64,000 bases of DNA. Origin: Mycolicibacterium sp. CBMA 247. GTDB taxonomy: Bacteria; Actinomycetota; Actinomycetes; Mycobacteriales; Mycobacteriaceae. Position 1 is the first letter of the stretch, and each line of letters begins with the position of its first letter. The translations under genes were made by a program, and so were the position numbers. The DNA lies in contig NZ_VTGX01000001.1 of assembly GCF_009729095.1 (NCBI RefSeq), forward strand, positions 2,046,001 to 2,110,000, in the 5' to 3' direction. Positions 36,934 to 43,703 of this stretch are shown here, piece by piece. Under the pieces are notes generated by a model. It was not told where the DNA came from. It did not search any database and saw only the letters and a list, made by a program, of their open reading frames with translations.

Positions 36934-37970
36934 CGCGACGTCAACTCAGGACGCCGGCCACCTTTCGACGCGATGTCCACGACCGGTAGGTCGGCCATCG
37001 ACAGCAATCCGGGGCGGGCGTCGACCACTGCGGCGGCGGCATTGGCGGCGACGGCGATTGTGCTTGGGAAAGACCCGAATCCGGTGGCGGAGTTGATTTC
37101 GACCGTCTGCTCATCGCCTTCGATGCGGCACGAGTCGCCCGGCCGGATCTCGTCGCGATCGTCGAAGAACCCGAAAACAATCTCGAGGTCGATCATGTGG
37201 CGACCGCCGCGCACCCCGCGAGCAGCGTGCCGGACCGCGGCGATGGTTCCCGATTCGAGCGCCAGGTGCGCCCCGACTCGCCGCGAGTCGGTGACGAAGG
37301 CGGGGCGCACCGGGTCGACGACGATCTTGTCGAGTTGCCAACCCAGGCCGCCCGCCAGCGCGGCGATCGCCTGCTCGAACCCAACGTGGCCGATGACGGC
37401 GCCGTCGGCGGTGGCGGCAGTGAACTCTTCGGGTGTCAATCCGAGGCCGAACTTCGACAGAATTGCCGAGTACCGCGACATGTCGGTCTGGCGACGAATA
37501 ACCACACTATTGACGTTTTGCGTGAGGGAACTCAGCAGCAACGGCAGCGTGTCCATGATCATGCCGGGGTTCGCCCCCGTGCCCAACACGGACACGTTGT
37601 TCGACTTCGCGGCGGAGTCCAGCCCGGCAGCGACATCGGGATGGCTGTGCCACGGATAGGCCAGCTCTTCGCAGATGCTCACGACATTGACGGACCGTTC
37701 CAGCAACGGAATGGCAATATCGGCGACCTGCGCCACATGGGATGTGGTCGCCACGATGGCCACATCGGCGTCAGGCAGATCGGCAATCTCGCCGACGACC
37801 GGCACTCCGAGCGGTCCGACGCCGAGCACATCACCCACGTCTGCCCCGATGAGCTCCGGATGAGCATCGGAGGCGCCCACGATCTGGCAGTCCATTCGCC
37901 GAGACATTGACGAGCCGATCGCCCGTCCAGTAGCACCGAGCCCGACGAGGGCAACTCGAATGACGGACAC
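36930..37970 (-). CDS. Dihydrodipicolinate reductase-fold dehydrogenase (2,4-diaminopentanoate dehydrogenase-like), copy 1
   Basis: A 346-residue NAD(P)-binding protein, first gene of the amine operon. The Rossmann start is RVALVGLGATGRAIGSSMSR, then QIVGASDAHPELIGADVGD and NVVSICEELAYPWHSHPD. It shares the DAPDH-like layout of the protein at 29800-30846 but is clearly diverged from it. GTG at 37970 is chosen because GGGAG lies five bases upstream; an adjacent GTG at 37973 is too close. The putative operator is 36 bp upstream. Confidence 0.75.
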   Translation of the reverse strand: MSVIRVALVGLGATGRAIGSSMSRRMDCQIVGASDAHPELIGADVGDVLGVGPLGVPVVGEIADLPDADVAIVATTSHVAQVADIAIPLLERSVNVVSICEELAYPWHSHPDVAAGLDSAAKSNNVSVLGTGANPGMIMDTLPLLLSSLTQNVNSVVIRRQTDMSRYSAILSKFGLGLTPEEFTAATADGAVIGHVGFEQAIAALAGGLGWQLDKIVVDPVRPAFVTDSRRVGAHLALESGTIAAVRHAARGVRGGRHMIDLEIVFGFFDDRDEIRPGDSCRIEGDEQTVEINSATGFGSFPSTIAVAANAAAAVVDARPGLLSMADLPVVDIASKGGRRPELTSR

Positions 37971-38005
37971 CACTACTCCCTTCTAATGTGACCTGCGCAA
38001 TAGCT

Positions 38006-38024
38006 AAAACATACATTGTTGTTG
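38006..38024. promoter_or_regulatory. Putative GntR operator, copy 2
   Basis: AAAACATACATTGTTGTTG shares AAAACATACAT with the site at 26810. Within it AACA-TACAT-TGTT is a small dyad (38008-38020). It lies 36 bp upstream of the amine operon. The two copies are 11 kb apart and flank the putative regulon. Confidence 0.5.
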
Positions 38025-38036
38025 GATTTTTGCAAC

Positions 38037-38105
38037 CATGGCCGCGCCCACATCGCCGGCGATGAGGTGATCGTCGAATTCGACCTACGGGGAACCAATC
38101 TCGGT
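38037..38105 (+). pseudogene. Fragment of a SnoaL/NTF2-like gene
   Basis: In one frame the sequence reads GRAHIAGDEVIVEFDLRGTN followed by LGP, the strand pattern of SnoaL-like polyketide cyclase/ester cyclase proteins (GDxVxVxFxxxGT). It has no start and breaks off where the fadE6 copy begins. It belongs to the 307 bp gap at 37974-38280, which otherwise holds the operon promoter region and the fadE6 fragment. Confidence 0.4.
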
Positions 38106-38218
38106 CCTGGGGTCCACGCTGCTGACGCTGGCCGGTGGCGATGCCATGCCGGCCGCGGCGATCTCCCCGAAGCTGTCGATGAAGACCGGCCAGGGTGGGC
38201 CTGCCGCGCGATCCGTAA
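38106..38218 (+). pseudogene. Rearranged copy of the fadE6 3' end
   Basis: Bases 38111-38166 are identical to fadE6 20912-20967 (56 of 56). After a 6-base substitution, 38173-38195 equals 20974-20996 and 38196-38218 equals 21158-21180, including the stop codon. So the copy has lost 161 bases of the gene internally and is broken at its left end. It has the same orientation as fadE6, 17 kb away, and marks the far edge of the accessory block. Confidence 0.92.
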
Positions 38219-38280
38219 TACTCTTCGCTCGAGTGCTACCGTCGAAATAGGCGGCTACCAGAAACGGTTGACACTCAACG

Positions 38281-38565
38281 ATGAGAACGTCACTACAACG
38301 TATTCTGCGCCCGGTGCTGCTGGGTGCGGCGGTGCTGTCGGTTGTTATCGCGCCGACCACCGTCTGGGGGCAGATCGCCCCGCAACCCACCGAAATCCAG
38401 GCCGATCCATGTGTCAACGGGGTCATCCCGTGGAACCCCTATGTGGTGAACTGCAACCTGCAGCCCAGACAACCGCGGGTGCGCGGGTCCGCGCCCGATG
38501 CCGGCGCCATCATCGCGTGCCGGGGCAAGCCAGGATGCCTGTCCTGGTACGTCAATGGGCCGTGA
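38281..38565 (+). CDS. Small secreted protein, function unknown
   Basis: A 94-residue protein with an N-terminal signal sequence (positive RTSLQRILR, then the hydrophobic PVLLGAAVLSVVIAP, about residues 2-26) and a short mature part containing four cysteines (PCVNG, VNCNL, ACRGKPGC). It is a plausible small exported mycobacterial protein. I do not recognise the family. It starts 62 bp after the fadE6 fragment and precedes a small membrane protein gene in the same direction. Confidence 0.65.
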   Translation: MRTSLQRILRPVLLGAAVLSVVIAPTTVWGQIAPQPTEIQADPCVNGVIPWNPYVVNCNLQPRQPRVRGSAPDAGAIIACRGKPGCLSWYVNGP

Positions 38566-38582
38566 CGATGTGAGCGGACAAC

Positions 38583-38897
38583 ATGGGCAGCGACGAGGAC
38601 GACGTCGAAAAGCGTTGGCACGACCCGCAGATGTTTCGATCGGCGGTGGGTTATGTGGTCGCCGTCGTCGCCGTTGCGGGCCTCGCGCTGACGTTCTACG
38701 CCTTTGATCATTCCGTGCTCTCGGCGACGCTGGTTCCGACGATTCTGTTCGTGGGCGGCGTCGGCGCTTTCGTCCGCACCTATCAGGTGTGGAAGGCCGA
38801 AGGCACCTGGCCGATCTGGCAGGGCGCGGGCTGGTTTCTGCTGGCGTTGTCGTTGATGTGCCTGGCTGTGCCCGGCACGGCGATGATGGCGCCCTAG
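38583..38897 (+). CDS. Small integral membrane protein, function unknown
   Basis: A 104-residue protein with a charged N-terminus (about 1-18) and three hydrophobic helices (about 20-42, 46-63 and 80-98). The stop overlaps the convergent SDR gene by four bases. It is 17 bp after the small secreted protein gene, so the two may be cotranscribed. No family was recognised. Confidence 0.68.
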   Translation: MGSDEDDVEKRWHDPQMFRSAVGYVVAVVAVAGLALTFYAFDHSVLSATLVPTILFVGGVGAFVRTYQVWKAEGTWPIWQGAGWFLLALSLMCLAVPGTAMMAP

Positions 38898-39754
38898 GAG
38901 GATTCCTTGCTGAGCGCTTCTTGCACAGCGCGATTCCGGTTGAGCGCCACCTTCGCGAAGCGCAACGACAACCGCGGCGACAGCCGCTCCAAGTACCAGA
39001 ACACCTTCCACCACGCAGGCACGATGATGATCGCGTCACCACGCTTCACGGCCCGCACCACACGGTCGGCGAACACGTCAGGAGCCATGGGCCGCAACGG
39101 CTCCCAGACCTTCTTGATGAATTCTTCGTCGCGGACGCCAGGGGCCTTGAGTCGTCCGAACTTGCCGCCGGTGAGGATCGGAGTCCGGATCACGCCCGGA
39201 CAGAGCGCCGAAACCAGCACGTTGTGACGCTCAGCTTCGACCCTCAATGTCCGCGAGATGGCAACGACCGCATGCTTGGTGGCGGAGTAGCTCGCCTGGC
39301 CCGCGCCGGTCATGAGACCGGCCATCGAGGCCGTGTTCACGATGTGACCATGGCGCTGCCGGATCATGATGGGATAAACCGCCTGGATGCCGTGCACCAC
39401 ACCGCGCAGGTTCACATCGAAGACATCGTTCCAGTCCTCGAGCGTGTACGAGTCGACCTCGCCGCCAACCCCGATGCCCGCATTGTTGAACAGATAGTCG
39501 ATTCGCCCCGACTGCTCCACAATCTTGGCGGCCGCGCGTTCGAACGATGCGTAGTCGCGCACGTCGAGTTCGATCGCGTGTGCTGTTCCGCCGCTCGCGT
39601 TGAGGCGTCGGGCAAGATCCTGCGCTGCATCGGTTTGCCGGTCGGCTATCCAGACCTCAACGCCCTCGCCGGCCAATCTGGTCGCCAGCGCAGCACCGAT
39701 CCCGGATGCACCACCGGTGATGACGGCGATCGTGCCTGACGCAAACGACCCCAT
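38894..39754 (-). CDS. Short-chain dehydrogenase/reductase
   Basis: A 286-residue SDR with TGGASGIG (about 14-21), NNAGIG near 90, the Ser in VNTASMAGLM and Tyr-x-x-x-Lys in ASYSATKHAVV. The long C-terminal part (AVKRGDAIIIVPAWWKVFWY) matches mycobacterial SDRs of lipid metabolism. The substrate is unknown. It lies downstream of fadD2 on the same strand with a remnant of another SDR between them. Confidence 0.85.
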   Translation of the reverse strand: MGSFASGTIAVITGGASGIGAALATRLAGEGVEVWIADRQTDAAQDLARRLNASGGTAHAIELDVRDYASFERAAAKIVEQSGRIDYLFNNAGIGVGGEVDSYTLEDWNDVFDVNLRGVVHGIQAVYPIMIRQRHGHIVNTASMAGLMTGAGQASYSATKHAVVAISRTLRVEAERHNVLVSALCPGVIRTPILTGGKFGRLKAPGVRDEEFIKKVWEPLRPMAPDVFADRVVRAVKRGDAIIIVPAWWKVFWYLERLSPRLSLRFAKVALNRNRAVQEALSKESS

Positions 39755-39802
39755 AGCCGCAGGATACGTTCGATCTCGCGGACCCGCCGGGGGTTTGATC
39801 TG

Positions 39803-39865
39803 CTACGGCAAGATCGAGTCGACGTAACCGCCGTCGACGCGCAGCGCCCCACCGAGCGGCACGAA
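39803..39865 (-). pseudogene. C-terminal remnant of a second SDR
   Basis: Read on the minus strand the 21 codons spell FVPLGGALRVDGGYVDSILP and a stop, which is the standard SDR ending (VDGGYVxS). No upstream SDR body exists because the fragment begins directly after the fadD2 stop codon. It is the tail of a deleted gene. Confidence 0.65.
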
Positions 39866-41539
39866 CTATTCCATGTCGCGGAGCTCTCGCTTGAGGATCT
39901 TGCCGGTCGGGTTGCGCGGCAGCTCGTCGAGGAAGACCACGTCGCGGGGCACCTTGTAGCGGGCCAGGTGCTCTTTGACGTAGGTCTTGATCGCGTCCTC
40001 GTCGATGGTGGCCCCTTCGGCCTTCACAACGAAAGCCCGCAGCCGGGCACCCCATTCCTTGTCCTCGACACCAAGCGCGGTGGCCTCGATGACCTCGGGA
40101 TGTCCGCTGATCAGGTCCTCGACCTCGGCCGGGAATACGTTTTCCCCGCCCGAGACGATCATCTCGTCATCGCGGCCGCTCACGTAGAGCAGACCGTGCT
40201 CGTCGAAGTATCCGACATCGCCGGAGGACATCATTCCGTCGATGATCTCCTTGCCTCCGCCGCCGGTATAACCCTTGAACGGGAAGGTGTTTCGCACAAA
40301 GATGCGGCCCACCTGTCCCGCCGGTAGCTCCTTGCCGTTGTCGTCGATGATCTTGACGGTGATGCCCTTGACCACCGGTCCGACCGTGGACGGGTTGATG
40401 GACAGGTCCCTGGGCCGCGCGATGCTCGCGAAGGCGATCTCGGTCGATCCGTACAGGTTGTAGATGATCGGCCCGAGGTCTTTGAGTGCCCGGGAGGCCA
40501 ACTCAGCACCGAGCTGGGATCCGGAGACGAACACGATCCGCAGTGAGGACAGATTGGGTTTGGGCTGCATCTTCTCGAGATGGTCGAGCATGCGCGAGAG
40601 CATCACCGGCACCACCACCATGCCGGTGACATTGTGCTTTTCGACGTCCTCGAACACGGTGGCGGGCTTGAACCGGCGGCGCAGCACCAGGGTGGTGCCC
40701 AAGATCATCGCGATGGTGGCGTGCAGGAACCCGAGCGCATGAAACATCGGCGCGGGCAGCGAGGTGACCTCGCCGGCCTTGAACGGGACGTGTGACAACA
40801 CTCCCCCGACCGGAGCCAGCGACGGCGGGGCGGCACGGTTGGCGCCCTTGGGCGTTCCGGTGGTGCCGCTGGTCAGGATGATGATCGCGGGATGCTTGCT
40901 GACCTTGGGCGCGGGCCGACCGTTGCTGCGCGCGATGACCTCGGCCAGGGTCTCGTCGGTGCTGCCCGACGGTGTATCACTGTCCGGGTTGACGCCCAGC
41001 GCACGTAACTTGCCCAGCTCCGGTTCGGCCTGTGCGACCACGGCGGTGTACTCGTCGTCGTAGATGATCACCTTGGCGCCCTCGCGCTCGGCGACCTCCT
41101 TGATCTGTGGCCCCGAGAACTCGGAGTTGAGCATGATGATCCGGGCTCCCACCCGGGCCGCGCCATACTGCGCGACCAGGAACCAGCGGTGGTTGCGGGC
41201 CAGGATGGCCACCCCGTCACCGCCCCTGACACCCATCGTGAGCAGTTCGTTGGCCACCGCGTGCGCAGCGGCGTCGAGCTCACCGAACGTCAGCTCGCCC
41301 TCGTCGTCGATGACCGCGACGCGGTTGGGATGCCGACGCGCGTTGAGGGCCGGGATCATCCCGATCTCGCCCCAGGTCCGGATGTCACCGAGCATCGCCG
41401 CCATATGTTGTGGCGATTCCAGCCGCAGCGCGCCCGCCTCGAACATCTTGCGCGCGTAATGCAATTCGGCCGCGCCCCGCTCCGCATACTGCTTGGCCTT
41501 GGCCGTGAGGTTCGCCGGCAGATCAGACAAACTAGGCAT
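39866..41539 (-). CDS. fadD2: Fatty acyl-CoA/AMP ligase FadD2
   Basis: A 557-residue ANL-superfamily enzyme. The P-loop is ILTSGTTGTPKG near 215, followed by NLYGSTEIAFAS, VRNTFPFKGYTGGG, the SGRDDEMIVSGGENVFP hinge and the catalytic Lys in RNPTGKILKREL. It activates long-chain fatty acids for beta-oxidation or lipid synthesis in the family. ATG at 41539 begins the conserved PSLSDLPANL; 46 open codons upstream run into the PolD2 gene. Divergence from the PolD2-type gene matches Rv0270/Rv0269c. Confidence 0.85.
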   Translation of the reverse strand: MPSLSDLPANLTAKAKQYAERGAAELHYARKMFEAGALRLESPQHMAAMLGDIRTWGEIGMIPALNARRHPNRVAVIDDEGELTFGELDAAAHAVANELLTMGVRGGDGVAILARNHRWFLVAQYGAARVGARIIMLNSEFSGPQIKEVAEREGAKVIIYDDEYTAVVAQAEPELGKLRALGVNPDSDTPSGSTDETLAEVIARSNGRPAPKVSKHPAIIILTSGTTGTPKGANRAAPPSLAPVGGVLSHVPFKAGEVTSLPAPMFHALGFLHATIAMILGTTLVLRRRFKPATVFEDVEKHNVTGMVVVPVMLSRMLDHLEKMQPKPNLSSLRIVFVSGSQLGAELASRALKDLGPIIYNLYGSTEIAFASIARPRDLSINPSTVGPVVKGITVKIIDDNGKELPAGQVGRIFVRNTFPFKGYTGGGGKEIIDGMMSSGDVGYFDEHGLLYVSGRDDEMIVSGGENVFPAEVEDLISGHPEVIEATALGVEDKEWGARLRAFVVKAEGATIDEDAIKTYVKEHLARYKVPRDVVFLDELPRNPTGKILKRELRDME

Positions 41540-41557
41540 GTCGCCACAATATGTGAC

Positions 41558-41582
41558 AGTTATCGCACCATGGGCGGTAACT
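41558..41582. promoter_or_regulatory. Dyad between fadD2 and polD2
   Basis: AGTTATCGC and GCGGTAACT pair at eight of nine positions around ACCATGG. It fills most of the short divergent gap and covers an ATG at 41570, which argues for the later polD2 start. Confidence 0.35.
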
Positions 41583-41593
41583 ACCATGTGGTC

Positions 41594-42826
41594 ATGGCCG
41601 GTGCAGTGGCGCTGGAGTTGGACGGGCACACAGTGTCCGTCACCAACCCTGACAAGGTGGTTTTCCCCGACGCGCACGTCACCAAGTTGGACCTGATCAA
41701 CTACTACCGATCGGTGGCCGACGGCGCGTTGCGCGGGGTATACGGGCGCCCGATGATCCTCAAACGGTTCGTGAAAGGCATCGCCGCCGAGGCCATCTTC
41801 CAGAAGCGGGCACCGGAGAAACGGCCGGACTATGTGGACGTCGCCGAGCTCAAATACCGGTCCGGCACCTCAGCCAAGGAAGCGGTGCTGCGCGACGCCG
41901 CGGGCCTGGCGTGGGCGGTGAACCTGGGGTGTGTCGATTTGAACCCTCACCCCGTGCGGGCCGAGGACCTCGACCATCCCGACGAGCTCCGGGTCGACCT
42001 GGACCCGATGCCGGGAGTCGGCTGGTCGCAGATCGTCGCCGTCGCCCAGGTTGCCCGCGAGGTGCTGGAGGATCACGGTCTGACCGCGTGGCCCAAGACG
42101 TCCGGCTCGCGCGGCTTCCACATCTATGCCCGCATCCATCCCCGCTGGCCGTTCACCAAGGTGCGGCTGGCCGCCGAGACGGTGGCCCGTGAGGTGGAGC
42201 GTCGTGCCCCTGATCTGGCCACCTCGCGCTGGTGGAAGGAAGAACGGGGCACGCGGGTCTTCGTCGATTTCAACCAGAACGCCAAGGACCGCACGGTGGC
42301 CTCGGCCTATTCCGTGCGGGCCACCCCCGATGCCCGGGTGTCCACCCCGCTGCGCTGGGACGAGGTAAACGGTTGCCGCCCCGGGGCATTCACGATCGCC
42401 ACCGTGCCTGCCCGGTTCGCCGAGATCGGCGACCCGTGGGAGGGCATGGACACCACGGTCGGTGAGCTGGACGCATTGCTTGCGCTCGCCAAGGAGCTCG
42501 GCCCGGCCGAGAAAGCACCCAAAGGTGCCTCGCACGACGGGCGCAGGCAATCGACCATGCCGCTGATCGAGATCGCCCGCACCAAGACCAAAGACGAGGC
42601 CATGGCGGCCCTGGACATATGGCGCGAGCGCTATCCCACGGTGGCCGGGCGGCTGGAGCCCGTGGATGTCCTCCTCGACGGGATGCGGGGTCCGAGTTCG
42701 ATCTGGTACCGGGTGCGGATCAACCTGCAGCACGTTCCCGAGGCCGAGCGCCCGCCGCAGGAAGAGCTGCTCGCCGAGTACAACCCGTGGGAGCACTACC
42801 GCGGCGCACAGTGGCACCGCGGCTGA
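41594..42826 (+). CDS. polD2: LigD-type primase-polymerase PolD2
   Basis: A 410-residue stand-alone LigD polymerase domain (archaeo-eukaryotic primase fold), Rv0269c-like. The motifs are VDLDPMPGVGW (metal-binding Asp pair), the SGSRGFHIYARI motif and RVFVDFNQNAKDRTVASAYS. Such enzymes insert ribonucleotides at DNA ends and gaps and have been linked to repair. No ligase or nuclease domain is attached. ATG at 41594 is chosen because the alternative at 41570 lies inside the dyad; neither has a clear Shine-Dalgarno. Confidence 0.88.
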   Translation: MAGAVALELDGHTVSVTNPDKVVFPDAHVTKLDLINYYRSVADGALRGVYGRPMILKRFVKGIAAEAIFQKRAPEKRPDYVDVAELKYRSGTSAKEAVLRDAAGLAWAVNLGCVDLNPHPVRAEDLDHPDELRVDLDPMPGVGWSQIVAVAQVAREVLEDHGLTAWPKTSGSRGFHIYARIHPRWPFTKVRLAAETVAREVERRAPDLATSRWWKEERGTRVFVDFNQNAKDRTVASAYSVRATPDARVSTPLRWDEVNGCRPGAFTIATVPARFAEIGDPWEGMDTTVGELDALLALAKELGPAEKAPKGASHDGRRQSTMPLIEIARTKTKDEAMAALDIWRERYPTVAGRLEPVDVLLDGMRGPSSIWYRVRINLQHVPEAERPPQEELLAEYNPWEHYRGAQWHRG

Positions 42827-42931
42827 GGCCGCCACTCGACAACCTTGGCCGGCAACTCGGCTGTGCCCTAGGTGATTCGATGTGTCCCTGCCACCTCGAA
42901 TCGAAAAACGCTCCACCTCGCCTTCGGTACT

Positions 42932-42944
42932 GTGGTCAGATCAC
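42932..42944. promoter_or_regulatory. Possible FadR/LldR-type operator upstream of lutABC
   Basis: GTGGTCAGATCAC is a 13-base dyad with one mismatch pair and the TGGT-N3-A(C/T)CA form used by FadR-subfamily regulators of lactate operons. It lies 16 bp before the lutA ATG. A second dyad, GATTCGA (42874-42880) and TCGAATC (42896-42902), lies further upstream. No regulator gene is adjacent. Confidence 0.4.
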
Positions 42945-42959
42945 GTCCTAGGAGTGCGC

Positions 42960-43703
42960 ATGCGAATCGCCCTGTTCGCGACCTGCCTGGCGGATGCGAT
43001 GTTCCCACCCGCCGCGATCGCCACCGTGCAGTTGCTCGAGCGCCTCGGACACCAGGTGGTGTTCCCGACCGGCCAAACCTGTTGCGGCCAAATGCATGTC
43101 AACACCGGATATCTCAAGGAAGCCACCGCGCTGGTGCGCAATCACGTCGCAGCGTTCGAATCCTTGGAAGCCAGGGCCTGCGATGTCATCGTCTCCCCCT
43201 CGGGTTCGTGTGTGGGTGCGGTGCGCCACCAGCACGCGATGGTGGCCCGCCGGGCCGGCGACGAGGAACTGGCCACCCGTGCCGAGCAACTGGCCGAACG
43301 CACCTACGAGTTGTCCGAACTGCTGATCGACGTGCTCGGTGTCGACGACGTCGGTGCCTACTATCCGCACCGCGTCACCTATCACCCGACCTGCCACTCG
43401 CTGCGCATGCTCGGGGTGGGCGACAAGCCGCTGCGGCTGCTGCGCAACGTGCGGGGATTGGCCCTGGTGGAGTTGCCGGAAGCCGAATCCTGTTGCGGCT
43501 TCGGCGGAACCTTCGCGATCAAGAACTCCGATACCTCCACGGCGATGCTGGCCGACAAGATGGCCCACATCCTGGAGACCGGCGCCGAGGTGTGCAGCGC
43601 CGGGGACTCCTCGTGCCTGATGCATATCGGCGGCGGGCTGAGCCGGCTGCGCTCCGGGGTGCGCACGGTGCACCTGGCCGAGATCCTGGCGGCCCGGACA
43701 TGA
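42960..43703 (+). CDS. lutA: LutA, CCG-domain Fe-S subunit of L-lactate dehydrogenase complex
   Basis: A 247-residue protein with two CCG (DUF224) domains, visible in TGQTCCGQMHVNTGY with SPSGSCVG, and YHPTCHSLRM with SCCGFGG and DSSCLMHIGGG. LutABC oxidises L-lactate to pyruvate in the cytoplasm and passes electrons to the respiratory chain. ATG at 42960 has GGAG seven bases upstream. The stop overlaps lutB by ATGA. Confidence 0.92.
   Translation: MRIALFATCLADAMFPPAAIATVQLLERLGHQVVFPTGQTCCGQMHVNTGYLKEATALVRNHVAAFESLEARACDVIVSPSGSCVGAVRHQHAMVARRAGDEELATRAEQLAERTYELSELLIDVLGVDDVGAYYPHRVTYHPTCHSLRMLGVGDKPLRLLRNVRGLALVELPEAESCCGFGGTFAIKNSDTSTAMLADKMAHILETGAEVCSAGDSSCLMHIGGGLSRLRSGVRTVHLAEILAART

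Noticed and set aside
35632..37659. 675-codon plus-strand open frame
   Set aside because: It is antisense to the acyl-CoA synthetase and reductase genes, which carry clear family motifs; the frame has no recognisable domain.
38016..38573. 185-codon open frame spanning the fadE6 copy
   Set aside because: It is an accident of joined fragments: a SnoaL-like piece, then the fadE6 copy out of its native frame, then the small secreted protein gene in another frame.
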